This document shows positions 21,901 to 36,900 of a stretch of 64,000 nt of DNA, in pieces (the stretch's first letter is position 1; every line of letters starts with the position of its first letter). The translations under genes were made by a program, and so were the position numbers. Origin of the DNA: Zeugodacus cucurbitae (Eukaryota; Arthropoda; Insecta; Diptera; Tephritidae); contig NC_071669.1 in NCBI RefSeq assembly GCF_028554725.1, positions 6,410,501-6,474,500 of the forward strand. Reading direction: 5' to 3'. The notes beneath the pieces were generated by a model. The model saw nothing but the letters and a program-made list of their open reading frames with translations. It was not told where the DNA came from and ran no database searches.

Positions 21901-24900
21901 CTTCCGTAAATACAACTTTGTAGTAGTTTTTAAAACTTTCATTAAATCGTTGAATATTCATATGATATGAAATTTCATCAAATCGACGAAATGAAAAACG
22001 AAGTGTTGTTTTAAACATCTGGTCTTATTTTCTTTAAAGAAGAGTATTTCTTGTAAAAATTAAGTGCCAAACTAAATTTCATCGAATCGATGTATAGATA
22101 CACATTAATTATTAATCATAAAAAATGTCGAAAATTTCAAATTTTACTACTAATTTGTGTTTCATTCAACCATAAAATTAATTTAGCTTTGTTTGATTAA
22201 CTCATTTGTTCGGCTTTTTCACCTATAACAGCCACATGCTGAATTTATTTACATAAAATTTTTAACATTTTCATTTTCATTTACAAATCAATATAATCTA
22301 CAAATGTATATGATTTTTTATTTTAGATCTATCCGAAAACAGTTCGCATGTGTATTGCTATTTTTTTTTTTTTTGCCACGACAATCTTACGCTATGGGAC
22401 AGTATGGGCTGGGCAGTCAACCGTCATGTGGTCCAGTGGCCACTAGCCGGCGGTTGTTGCAAAAACAACAATAAAACATGTTTCCCTTAAGACCTGTCTT
22501 CGGTTTCATGCTATCAGCCAAGCATCAACGCAAAAAGCGGTCAAAACAAACAACTAAATATATTGAATCAATCGTCGCTTGACACTGAAATTCGCTGAAA
22601 TTAATATTATATAGTTTTCAACTGTACGCGCCTTGTACATACATATGTATGTATGTGTGATGACGACGACTTGGGGTGCGACTGGTCTGTTCGACTGCTG
22701 TTTGATAGTTCAAATGCTAATTAACAAGTTTTATGCGTCAAACCATTTGCATATATCGTGTTAATTATCGGTTATCAGGCTTGGTTGGGCTTCACAGATT
22801 TTTTTTTTGTTTTTTTTTTTCGGCGGCGCGGCAATCTTATAGAACTGGACATATTCTCAAATATTATAGATATCCATTTTTGTTGGTTGTTTAATAGGCG
22901 CGCTGTTGTGATTCTATCGCATCTATTTTAGTTTAATGTACTAACGTTTTATTCCGTTTGCTAATTACTTGAACACGCTTTTCAGTTGGAAATAATTTAT
23001 GGTTTAATCGAGCGCATAGATCATTTGCCGGTTGTTCAATAAAGGAAAGAAAAGATGCTGAAAAATAAAAACAATAATAATAATAATGAAATAATAAAAA
23101 AAATTATCTTTTAAATTTTTGTGTGTGTTTGTGCAAACAGAACTGGGTCGCTTTCCGAGCGCACATAGGCTTTTTCATACATACATATGTACTAACATAC
23201 TCTCATGTAGATAATATACATAGGTCTCATGTATGATTTCGTTTGTATGCACTGCATGTGCTGATGAATCGGTCATCACAGCATCCGGCGCACTGAAGCA
23301 CATCTGGAACATGTGTTTGTTTTACATATATACATATGTATATAATAAATATATAAATATGTATATAACAGCGCACATGTTCTTGTGCAGCTTACTGTGC
23401 GGCTCCTTCAATCGCCAACTGATTTTCTGGCGCATTCTAATAATTTGATGAAATCTCTATAATATAGAGTCTACATATTCTCGTACAGTTCCTATATACA
23501 TACATATATACAGTTGTTTGTATGTATTGTTTATATGGTTTTAATTAACTAGTCCATAAATGTTTACGGTCACGTAGTCCAACCAATATCTCTGGTTTAT
23601 ATTTCCTTAAGCGATTCAATGAACTTTTGTGATTTTGTTTTTGTACTTCCTTTTTTATTTCCGATAGTATATAGACATACAAAATATCTTGGGTTAATTT
23701 TGATAACCCCACCTCTTTTCTATGACCTATCGATCCTTAATATGATATAACAGCACATCACATCACAAACATCACAAGTTAACTTGCCTAAGTTACTAGA
23801 TTAGGTTAGGTTTTGACTCTCGCTACAAATTTCACAATGGATGCCACTAAAAGCACCGGTCCATTGTGATGCCAAAAGAGTCTGTGTATAGATCGGGAGC
23901 ACAATGGGCCTAATGAAGACCTAAGTGCGGCCGCTTGCGGTCGGGCTCACTTTGCCTCTCTTTTCAACCAACCAATCATGGTACGCAAATAAGACCCCTA
24001 TGTATCGTCGCAGCGCTTTGAGCCTATTAATTTTATGCGGTTGCTAATATCCATTCCGGCAAGTTCGCTAAAGATATAGCTATCGAGTTGTTTCAACCTC
24101 CGTCTTGCTAACGCTGGACACTGAAAGAGGAAATGAATTGATATTTCCACCTCGCCTGCATCCTTATAGCTATTACAGTTTGCGTCCTCAGTGAATTTTC
24201 CAGTTTTTTGTTTTTGTACTTCCTTTTTACTTCCCACTTCGACAGCTAAAGGCGCTGGTGCATTGTAATGGGAAAGGAATCCTGAGTATGGATCGGGATC
24301 ACAATGGTCCTATGAACAGCCTAAGTGCGACCGCTTGCCGACAGCTCACTTTGCCTCCTTTTTCAATCAACCACCTACCAACCATAGATCGCAAAGAAGA
24401 CCCCCGAAGACACAAACAAGCAAGTTCGTTAAAGACATAGCTATTGAGATGTTTCAACAACAGTCTTGCTAACGTCTCATACAACAGTGGCAGTTTGGCA
24501 GGATTCCTAGCCTTATCGCGAGAAGTGGAACCTTTTTAAGTGCAAGTAGCTCAGCCGATGTCTTGCGTTCCACTTTGTGCTAAACGAATCTTGTAACCGA
24601 GCAGGTTCTGATTGTTAACCAGAGTTCACCGAGCTCGCGAGAGGTCCAGTAATCTAGCGCTAGATCACAAGAGAACAACCGAGCCTCGGTTCGTTCCCAG
24701 CAAGGTGAAATAGATCGAAGGGGGCTCTTTCTTGTGAGCTCATCCGCTCTGCAGTTCCCAGCGATTCCCGCTGTGACCCGGTAACTATATTATTTAGTCT
24801 GATAATGAAATTGCTTGACCCTATCGACAATAAAATAATTCATTACTACAATAAACCTCAATTTCGTAAACGTATCTTATTTCATTAAGCTGCGCTTGAT

Positions 24901-27900
24901 TTCCAGTAAGAATATAGTTTGCTTAATAGTTTGATTCCACCGGCACTAATATCTTTTCGTGAACAAAAACAAAACAGAAGTGCTTAGCTGTTAATATACA
25001 CGTACTTATGTACTACTTGCAACGCCAGCATTAACGGAGCAACTCATTTGTCAAGCAGTTTCTGTTGTTAGATAAGCCACTACCGGTTCACAAGCTCACT
25101 CAGCTTTGCCGGCTTGCGCTTATCAGTTTCGTAAAAGTTTCATATTAATGATTTTTATGGAAATTTCTGTTTCTATGTTTCTACATATAAATGTACGCGT
25201 TTGAATATATATGTACTCTATATATGTATATGAACATGCTGCAACTTGAGACAAATAATAATTAAATCCATTTATTTTGTGCAGGCAAAGTGACAATTGT
25301 CAAGATTTAAGTATGAGTTGTGTTTTAAATAAAACTTGCTGATAAGTCAAATATTTTTGAGCACATCAGTTGCGACATTTGGGTCATCTGACACCATTTG
25401 TTTTGAAATTTTATTTGGTTATTAACACAAATATATATTTACTTAACTATATACATTTAACTATATATGAAGAGGAAGAACACCTCGCGTGTTTAAGTGG
25501 AGCTTCTAATGTTATATTTTCAGTCTAATAATATTCATAACTCTATTATCCCCACAACGTTATATATTATCACTTTTGCAAGATGCATTAAAGATCATCG
25601 TTTCGGAAATTTTTTGGCATTTTTGTCTAATCATGCTAATTTCACCACATCGTCAGTGATGAATGCATAAATTATCTATATTTATACGTCAAATCTCTGT
25701 CAAGTCATCATCACTAATAAAATTGTTTAGTGATTTCGTTTGACATCAAGGTACGATGACCTAAAAAACAGCTGTGAGAAACTTTCGATTGAAAATATAC
25801 TTTGAAAATGCGCTAAAGTGACGTCAGCAGAACAGCTGATTTAAGGTTTAAATGCATTGAACGGTACATTTTAAATATTTAAGCATCTAATGTCCAAACT
25901 TTTTTTGATCTAAGCCTGATTATAGCCGAATCGATAATAGCGCACCATTTTTCTCTTTCTCGCTGTCTTGCCCTCGCAATTCGGGAAATCCCAAATGCAA
26001 ACAGGTCGCTCTCCACCAGGTCTTTCCAGGAGTGGAGGTCTTACTCTTCCTCTGCTTTCACCGGCAAGTACTGCATCGAACTCTTTCAAAGCTGGAATGC
26101 TTTCGTCCATGCGGCCAACATAATTTAGTCAGCGTAGCCACTGTTGTTTTGTGCGCTGAACTATGTCTATGTCGTCGTATAAGCTCGTCGTACAGCTCAT
26201 CGTCTGCGGTATTCACCGTTGTCAATGTTCAGAGGACCATAAATCTTGCGCAAATATTTCCTCTCGAAAACTCCTAGTGGCGTCTCATCGGATGTTGACA
26301 TCGTCCACGCTTCTGCATCATAAATCCGGACGGGAATGACAACTCAGTCAAAAGTAGTACCTGTTGGCAAGAGTGATCCGGCATTGGAGTTCGAGGCTGA
26401 CATTGTTGGTGTTGTTGAAGTTGGTTCCCAGGTAGACGAAATTATCTACGACTCCAAAGTTATGACTGTCAGCAGTGTCGTGGGAGCCAAAACGCGAGTG
26501 CGCTAATTGCTTTTTTGATGACAGGAGATATTTCGTCTTGCCCTCATTCATCTCCAGACTCATTCGGTTTGCTTCCTTATCCAGACTGTGGGAAAAGCAG
26601 AACTAACGGCGCGGTTGTTGTTCCATAGAAAAGGTGGTGTGGTCGATCCTCGGGTCTTCTCGATGTTGGTGTTGTCCCATGGTGAATATCTGGTCAATTG
26701 TGGATTTTTCAGGACTAAAGCCACACTGATAATTGTACAATCTTTGGTTTCAGAAATGTCATATTTATGTTTCTGGATAAATCTTTTTTTACCAGTTCAT
26801 ATTGCTTTTTGCTTAGCTAAAAAATCCAGGTACGTTCCGGTTATGTAGAACCCTATTGGAAACAAGTCGTAATTTAGTATAGCTTTATTCCTTTCTTTAA
26901 AGATTTAATTTGCATTTTTAAGTAGCTTCTTCGAACACTAAAACTTTTGAGGTAACCCTCGTATGTCTTATACTGTGTCTGGAATTGAAATGATGATTTT
27001 CAATAACAATAAAAATCTTTATTGTTTAACTTCTTTCTTTATGATGGCAGATTGATGACAAAAATTATAAAAATTCTTAAAATAAAAGATTAATACCAAA
27101 GAAGACTCATAAATGTAAATTTGATCGATTAAAAAACTAAGCTTAAAGTAAACACACACGAATTAATAAAAACTCAGCTTGATGCACAACTTTGAAACTC
27201 CATTAGCAAAACAATTAGCCAAAGCAATCAATGCAGCGTTATAAAATTTTATTTGTTTAACGAACAGCTGTTCAGTCATATAAAAGAAGAGGTCAATGAG
27301 CTTCGCAAATATATATTTTTATTGAGAACTAGACACACCTACATAGGTATAGCTATATTAAGAAAAACTAAACAGTTTCTGTTTACATTATCTGCAGGTG
27401 AATACGCTTGGTATGGATGAGGAGTGGAAAGGTGGCGATATGAATGGTTTGGGTGGCGGCTATAAGATACGTTTGCTGCGCGAGGCCGTTAAGCCCTTCA
27501 AAGATGAGAAGAATACAATTATTTTGTTCACCGACAGGTATTTATAACAAATAACAATTCAATAATAAAGCTCTATTAACTGTTTTTTATTTATTTTCTT
27601 CAAAGCTACGATGTCGTCTTCACCAGCGGCCTTAATGAGATCTATCGTAAATTCAAAGAATTTGGCGCGCGTGTGCTGTTCTCTGCGGAGAAATTCTGTT
27701 GGCCCGATGTAAAATTGGCGAAGGCATATCCACCGGTATCAGAGGCCAACTCCTCACCTTACCTCAACTCAGGCGCCTTCATCGGCTATGCGCCGGAGAT
27801 CTATAGCATTTTAAGCGCTGAGGATATCAAAGATGACGACGATGATCAACGTTATTATACGAAAATCTTCCTCGACACAGATAAACGCAAGCAATTGCAC

Positions 27901-30900
27901 ATACAGTTGGACACACAATCGCGTTTGTTCCAGAATTTGAATGGCGCACGCGAAGATGTCAAGCTGAATGTGGACTTGGATTCGAATGAGGGCATATTGC
28001 AGAATATCAACTTCATGACAGAACCGAGCATTATACATGGCAATGGGCCGAGTAAAATAGAGTTGAATGCATTTGCAAATTATTTGGCGAAAACTTTTAA
28101 CGGTCAGTGTTTGATATGCCAGGAGGATCGTTTGGAGTTGCAAGTAAGTCATTGGCTAAAATGTGTGAAAATATTTGTATAATTTATTTTATTTTTTTCG
28201 TTGATTCACAGGAAAAAAATCTGCCCGTTGTGTCAGTAGCGCTCATCGTTACACAAACAGTGCCTTTCTTCGGTATGTTCCTGCAGAAAATCGAAAATCT
28301 CAACTATCCCAAGGAGAATTTGCATCTATATATTTACAGTAATGTAAGTCTGCTTTGATATTATTTAAAAAATATATTTTTGTTATTGTAATTTTAATTA
28401 CAGCAAAAATTCCATGATGACATGGCTTTAGCCTTCCTTAAGCGCGTTGAGAAGGAGTATCGCAGCGCGAAAATTGTGCTTTCCAGCGATGAGCTGAGTG
28501 AGCAGCGTGGTCGTGAATTGGCGCTGTAAGTCAGAAATTAATTTATTACAGTTACATATTTTATTAATCACCGTATTAAATTTTTTTTTGATTTTTAGAA
28601 AGCCTTTTAGTCCATTTTTTTTTGTTAAGAAAAAGTGAAAAGTACTTTAATATATTTTTTTTAATAATAAAAACTTTTAAATTTACTTTTTTAATAATTT
28701 TTTAAATATTTCTTTTTTTAAAAATTGAATTTTTTTTCATAAGTTTTTAATTTTTTTTTTATAATTTTTTAAATTTCTTTTTTTTTTTAAATTGAATAAT
28801 TTTTTAAATTTATTTTTGTTAATATTTTTTTAATTTTTAAAATGTAAAATTAAATTAAATTTTTAAATTTATATTTTTAATATTTTTTTTAAATATTTAT
28901 TTTTTTTAATAATTTCAAAATTTTTTATTTTCATAATTTTTTATTTTTTTTTATAATTTTTTATTTTTTTTATAATTTTTTAAATTTATTTTTATTAATA
29001 TTTTTTTTTAAATTTTAAAATTTTAAATTAAATAAAATTTTTAAATTTATATTTTTAATAATTTTTTAAATATTTATTTTTTATTTAAATTATTAAATTT
29101 TTTTTCCATAAATTTTTAATTTTTTTTATAATTTTTTAAATTTATTTTTTAATAATTCTTTTATTTTTTACTTTAATAATTACATAATACGCTTCTCTTC
29201 CACACACAGCCAACAAGCCAAGCAAAAGCAGAGCGATTATATATTCTTTGTGGACGCCGCTGTGCAAGTAGATGATCCACAATTGCTGCGCGAATTGTTA
29301 ATAATGAATAGGTATATTATTTAATTAAATACATTTTTTTTATTTTATAACACAAACATTGAATTTTGCAAATATTTTTCATGTCAGACAATTTGTTGCG
29401 CCTGTGGTGAGCAAATACGATGAATTATGGAGCAATTTCTGGGGTGCACTTTCCGATGGCGGCTATTATGCGCGCTCGCACGATTATGTGGACATTGTGA
29501 AGATCTCATTTACGTGAGTTAAAACAAAAAGTATTTTATTTTAACACTAAATTATATTTGTAAGACTGCTAAAGTAATTTTTAGTATGAAAAAGTTATGT
29601 TAGTATTTTATAAAAATTAATCGAAAGCAATCGAGAAATCTGTCTTGAAACTACGCCGATCAATTGAGTACATATTATCAGCAGTGCATTCATAAAGACC
29701 GGCATCCATTTGTGTGGCGGGATCAATTTCGATTTTCGATTTAACTCTATCGTCGCCAATGCGCCACTCATGTACCTGTCGAAAAAAAATATAATAAATT
29801 AAATTAAATTAAATTAAATTAAATTCAATTAAATTAAATTAAATTGAATTAAATTAAAATTAATAAAAAATAAAATAAATTAATTATTAATTAAATTGAA
29901 TTAATTAAATTGAATTAAATTAAAATTAATAAAAAATAAAATAAATTAATTATGCTTAGCATACTCACATGCATGTAGAGATGTTGAAAAATTTCTGTAC
30001 CATCTTTGTACCAGGTTATGTGTGGACGTGGATTACCTTTGGCCACACAAAGAAAAGCGATTTTATGCCCCAAAACGTATTCATAATCGAAGTGGGAGGC
30101 TTGCAAAATTTTAGCGCCCTGTAAATGCAGGCAAAAAAGAAATTTTAGTAGAGATTGGTTATAGAGAGTGTCATATGGTGTATAACAAAGCGTTGGAAAG
30201 TAGTTTGAATGTCTAAAAAAATTAAAAATATTTTTTTTCAATTGAATTTTTTTTAAATATTTTTTTTTTAATTTTTTAATTAAAAATATTTGTTTGTTAA
30301 ATTAAAAATATTTAAATTTTTTTAATTAAAAATATTTTTTTATTTTTTTTTTATTAAAAATATATTTTTTATTTAATTTTGTTTAATTTAATGTTTTTTA
30401 TTTAAAACAATTTTTTACTTGTTCAACATGATTTTAAGCCAAATTAGTCGAGTTCGAAACTTCGAAAGTGCACTCAATTAACTATTTAATTACATTTTTA
30501 CACTCACATTATTGTTGTTGTAATACTGATCCGACTCTGGATCACGATATTTGCCTGTTATGGGTAAACCTATTTGTACCTGCAAATTTGAAACACTTCT
30601 TTTAATTAATAAATCAAAATTTTCAATACTAGAACACATACTCTGGATTTAGTGCGTCCTCGTCCACGTCCACGACGGCCATCACACACTTGAGAGCTTA
30701 ATATAAGCACACCAAAGCAAATTAAGAGCACTCTTACATTCATGATTTTATAGGAATTAGTTTTTGAAATATTACTTAAATCACAAACTACTGACTTTTT
30801 CAAAAACAAAATTGTATTATAATTTATTTCAATTTATGGCTCGGTTACGTTTCGATTTCGGCTCGAGTGTGTTAACACTTTAACGCGCTATACGCTCGCC

Positions 30901-33900
30901 CGTTACGATCGCTGCCGCCTTATTGTTTGCTGTACACTACGACCGGATAAATACGACTAAACAGTGGCTGTTTTGTGAATCTGCAATCACAAGCAGTTTA
31001 TTCGCTTAAATTGTGTGTGTTTGTGTTTATTGGACCTACTATAATGCAAGGCACCGTTAGTCGCAGCATGTGACGAGTTAAATTTGAAAATTGAAAGCTA
31101 CACTTTATGCCGGGGGCCAATCGTACTTTTTGTGTTGTACCTTTGCACCTACATATCATGGAAATTTCACTCTCAACTACTTTGGCACTTAACCATTAAT
31201 GGGAATATTCGCAGCGTAGTCTATATGAATATACAAATGCGCATAAGTTTTGCAGACAATATATAAATGAGTAGACTAACTAAATGACGCGCATGTACTC
31301 GTATGTGACACCCTTCCGCATCTGACCAGTTTTAGGTCATGGTGAACATTTGATTTGATATTTTTTGTGCCACAGTGCGTTACTGTTATACTTAGTAATG
31401 TCACTTTTAAGGTTACTAAAAATAGTTTCAAGGAAAATATTGAACTACATTCGAGTTTAGTCACATATTTTTAGGCGTTTTGTAATTATAAACTAACATT
31501 TTTTCCTTTTTGATAATTTTGACCGTAAATTGTTGCCTACTTATAGGCGTTAGGACACTTTAAATATATATTTTTTGATTAAATTTCAATATACATTATA
31601 CTAAAAGATATATATGTGTATAATATATATAGATAATATCATTTTGAAATGTGAAACTTAAAAAATTTTGTAAATTAAAACCAATTTGTTGCCTATTTAT
31701 AGGCGTTAGGACACTTTAAAGATGTTTTCTTCAATACAAAATTCTATGAAAAATATATATAAATATATTTGTATATAATATAGTTTTGAAATGTTAAACT
31801 TAATATTTTATCGATTTCAATATTCAAAACCAATTCGTTGCCTTGTTATAGGCGTTAGGGCACTTTATTAAATTTTTTTTTTTTAACTTTAACATAATAT
31901 GATTTTTGAATGATTTTTGAACTTGCTTTAGCAATTTCAATATGTCTGTAATATGGCTACGAAGTAAAAAACAAGTGATTTTTTTAAATTGAAAATTTTC
32001 GAAAAATATTTTTTAATAAATGATAAAAAAAAATCCTAAAAAATGGAAATTGAAATCCAAGTCATAAATAAAATTAATTATTTTAATTTTTTTTATTTTT
32101 TTTTTCAAAAATAACCTGAAATGTTCCACTACCATTCGCTACGCCACACAGAATCAATTTAACTCTTTTACAATTTGTTCATTTACACCCAATTGTCTAC
32201 GAGGCAGTAGACAGCATAAACAAATAGTTTGTTAAACCAAAAATTGTGTGAATTAAATAATTGAGACAATTTGTCGCCGAATGTTATTTTGCTAGGTTGG
32301 TTCCCATCATGTATTTTAAGTATACTAGAATGTAAGGGTTTTAGAGGACTCGCTCATGGTACATACTTGTATTAGACTGCAACGCAAATAATTTGACGCA
32401 AACTGCTTTAGTTTCAATCAAAACTTATTTGTTCTAATATACAATGCCATTTTTTATATATGAAAATTGTCTGTTAGTAATTATTTATTTATTTGTTTTT
32501 GTTTTTATTATTGTAGGTTATCCATATATATTTATATCGTATACATTTTCTAGAAAAATTCGTTTTACACAAAAGTTTGTATTTTAGAAGTATAATTTAC
32601 TAAAAATTAATCATAACGTAATCGGTGCGAAATCCACGTCTATCGATGGCGTAAATATTGTCCGCTTGACATTCGTAGTAGCCTGTGAATTTCACAAAAT
32701 AATATGGTTAAAAATTATTAATATATTTTTAAATATTCATATTTATACCTGCATCCATTTGTGTGGTCGGATCGATTTCCATTTTCGATTTTATTATATC
32801 TGCATCAATGTGCGATTCATGGACCTGGAAAATAAATAAAAACAAAAGAACATTTTAATTGGTATACTGGTAGATGACTGATATTGAATAATATGGAACC
32901 ATACATAATATATACAGTTCCACTGCCATAAGTCGAACTTTTGAATTGACAATAGAAGTCAAATTTCATACAAATTACCTTCCATAACTCGAAGTCTTTC
33001 TAGCTCGGAAGTTTTGTTTGAGGATTATGGCGATTCGAGTTAGGGAAGTTCAATTGTATTTCAAAAATTATGGAAAAATAATGATTCATTAGATTCATAA
33101 AAGGCTACTTGACTTACTATGTATAGGAAAGGTCTTTCTCTTCAATTTACCTGAAAAAATCGATGCTGATACAATTCGGCGCCATCTTTAAACCAAGTGA
33201 TTGTGGGGCGTGGATTACCTACAGGGAGTTTATAAACATTAAAAAATTTTAATGATTTTTTCAAATTTTGGTATAGTAAATCATTTTAATTTTAGTATAG
33301 TAATCATGTTTAATCATATTAATAAATTATTCCTACTTTACCCACCCTGCGCCATGCAGAAAAATGTGATTTTTCTTCCCAGCGTGTAATCCAATTCGAA
33401 ATGTGATGATTTTATGATTTTGGCGCCCTAAAAAATAAAAAAAAATAAATTTAGTTTAATGTTCATCAAGGTAAAAAACTATCAAGCACTTGTATTTACA
33501 TTTTCATGATCATAATAATTGACGGCATCCTGTGAGCGATGTTGTATGACAACTGGCTTTTTGCCCGTATAGTTTCTACGTAATACGCCGCGTGCGCCGA
33601 CGGTGCCTAGTTGGGAGAAAAAGAAAACAGTTATAATGAAAAATTAATTTATGTAAAATTTAAAGAAATTTAATATAATCAAATGTTTTAAAAGTTTTAA
33701 ATTTAGAACTATTTTTTTTTATAAATATATATAATTTTTTTATAATTTAATCTGAATTAAAAAAATATTTATCATTTATCTTTTGATTTTTTTTATACTT
33801 GGTATTCTATATTTGTTTATAGTAATAAATTACGTAACTATTTTTTTTATTGCAATACATACAAAATTTGTTAATACTTAATTTTTTTAAGTTATAATTT

Positions 33901-36900
33901 AATTTTCAGTTTAAGTTTTCATAGTTTATTATTATAAAAACAAATTTTGGAGCAGTATTGCAAATTATAGGCTTTTAAAAACACTAGAAGAAACATATTA
34001 TTTATTAACTTTTATTATATTTTTTTTTCATATTATAAAATATCATATAAATTTTTTATATATTAAAATATTTCGTATTTTTTTTAAATAGTGTAAATAC
34101 AAGTTTCTTCGTTTAATTTTTAAAAACTTTGTTTACTATTTAGTTTTAATTTTTTATTATTATTATTTTAATATTTTTTAATACCTATTTTAGTATAATT
34201 TTAATTATTAATTTATTTTATTTTATTTTATTTTAATTTTTGTTTAATTTTTGTTTAATTTTAATTTTTTTTATTTCTTTATTAATTATTTTTTTAACTT
34301 TTTGGTTTAATTGTTTAATATTTTAATATTTTTTAATACCTATTTTAGTATAATTTTAATTATTAAATTTTTTTATTTTATTTTATTTTAAATTTTGTTT
34401 AATTTTAATTTTTTTTTATTTCTTTATTAATTATTTTTTTAACTTTTTGGTTTAATTGTTTAATATTTTTTAATACCTATTTTAGTATAATTTTATTTAT
34501 TACATTTTTCTATTTTATTTTATTTTAATTTTTGTTTAATTTAAATTTTTTTTATTTCTTTATTAATTATTTTTTTTTAACTTTTTGGTTTAATTGTTTA
34601 ATATTTTAATATTTTTTAATACCTATTTTAGTATAATTTTAATTATTAAATTTTTTATTTTATTTTATTTTAATTTTTGTTTAATTTTATTTTTTTTATT
34701 TCTTTATTAATTATTTGTTTAACTTTTTGGTTTAATTGTTTAATATTTTAATATTTTTTAATACCTATTTTAGTATAATTTTAATTATTAAATTTTTTTA
34801 TTTTATTTTAATTTTTGTTTAATTTTAATTTTTTTTTATTTCTTCATTAATTATTATTTTTTAACTTTTTGGTTTAATTGTTTAACAAATTTAATATCTT
34901 TAATACCTATTTTAGTATAATTTTAATTATTAAATTTTTTTATTTTATTTTATTTTAATTTTTTTTTATTTCTTTGTTAATTATTTTTTTTTAACTTTTT
35001 GGTTTAATTGTTTAATATTTTTTAATACCTATTTTAGTATAATTTTATTTATTACATTTTTTTATTTTATTTTATTTTAATTTTTGTTTAATTTTTTTTT
35101 TTATTTTTATTTTTTTTTATTTTTTTTTTTTTTTTTTTAACTTTTTGGCTTAATTGTAATAATTTATAATATTTCACTTACGCTGCGCCTCGCTGCTGCA
35201 CAACAACAAACAATTGACCAGCAGCAAAGTAAAGTAACCGAAACTGTTGCCGAATGCAATGCGCATTTTATTTAATATTATTTTGGTTTAATTATACTAT
35301 TTTTTATTTTATTTTAGTATTTTGAAATATTTTTTTAATAGATAAATTTTTTTTATGTTTTTTTTTTTTGTTTTGTTAAAGCAATATATTTAAGAACAGT
35401 ACCAAATTAAACCGAAAAGAGCACGTTTGAAATTTAATATGGGTACTTTTTTTCTGCTTTCCTTTTTATTTGCTATAATTGTTGTTTTGTTTTAACTTAA
35501 TATTTTATTTTATTCGTCTTCTCCACTTTTTTTTACATAAAAAACAATGATATTTGCCTAATTTGTCTATCACTTCAGCATTAGCTGTGTTAGCTCAAAG
35601 GCATGTTTCTGCAACTACTGACCACGCGAAATTCGCAATCAAACTGTGCGCCATCAACTACCTCGTCGTCGCCGCCATCGACAACATTGTCACTAAACGC
35701 GTCATTAGCGTCCCTTGCATGCCACACAAATGCTATAACTCATTATCACGACAGCCACAGCCACCTACAATGGTGTGGTGTGGTGCTCTGCTTTGCGCAC
35801 ACAATTTCCAATTGACACAGTGGCGAATAACCGCTTTAGTGGCTGCATTTACTCTAGGGGTTCAGTTTGTTTATTCTCCTACACTAAATTAACAAATTGC
35901 TTTTGTACAACAACAAAAAATATATACTTTTTTAGTAATTCACCTCCTGGCTGGCGCAACGCATATTGTTAGGTTTGTTTGGTGAAGATGAGTTCGCTGG
36001 TGAAACTATGTGTCATTGGTTGCTTTATAAATTTGTTTAGTTTGTTGCACTTTTGCGCATAAATTTTGTTGATTTTTTTGTTAGTTTTCAACCATTGTCT
36101 GCATTCGCATACACCCTACAATGTATTTTGCGTCAGCTTCCAGTTTTTCAAAGTCTTCAGATGCCTCCGTTCTATATAGTGTTCCTTCACACAAATTTAT
36201 TTTTATAATTTGTATCATTTGTTATTATTGTATTGTATTGTGTTGTATCGTATCATCTGTTGTTGTTCTATATGCCTTTATTTCTTTATCCTTCTTTCTT
36301 TTTTTTATTGAAATTTGTATATTAATTTGCGTTTTTTTTTCATTTTGTTTTCAGCGGCATGTGGAATGTCCCGTATGTGTCCAGTGTTTATCTGATCAAG
36401 AGCAGTGCATTCAAACATATCTCGTATCAGCATCGTGATTATGACCCCGATATGGCAATGTGCGAATCACTACGCAAGGCTGTAAGTAAAATTATAATAT
36501 CGGTGTATATACTTGTACTGAAGTATTAAAACTGTTTCTTACGGTCAGCTGTACTGAACAGCGCCGAAAGGTGATCAGTGGAAGGTGCACATTTGGGTAC
36601 ATATTTATCTTAATAAGTTCATTGCTTTAGCCTTTTGTCCGTAATGAAAGCTATTTATAGTAAATTTTATTGTATATATGGACGTAATATGTATATGTGG
36701 TGTGTTCAAAAAATAACGGGAATTGTTGATATATCTACCCTTGTGGTACAATAAAGTTTTTAGCTGTATTCATTTCTTACATTGTCTGTAGAATCACTAA
36801 GTTTGGACTTGTTTTTATAAGCTTGCAGATTTTCCTTTGTTAAACGACACACACTTCGTGGCTTGTTCGTGAATTTTTGGCCAAAAACAATGCCTCAGCC

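Noticed and set aside
27811..28152. 113-residue minus-strand ORF
   Set aside because: Lies wholly antisense to Plod exon 4, whose frame and splice sites are certain.
35554..35972. Overlapping ORFs before Plod exon 9
   Set aside because: Three frames open together in balanced DNA with no recognisable protein. Probably upstream sequence of Ig gene B.
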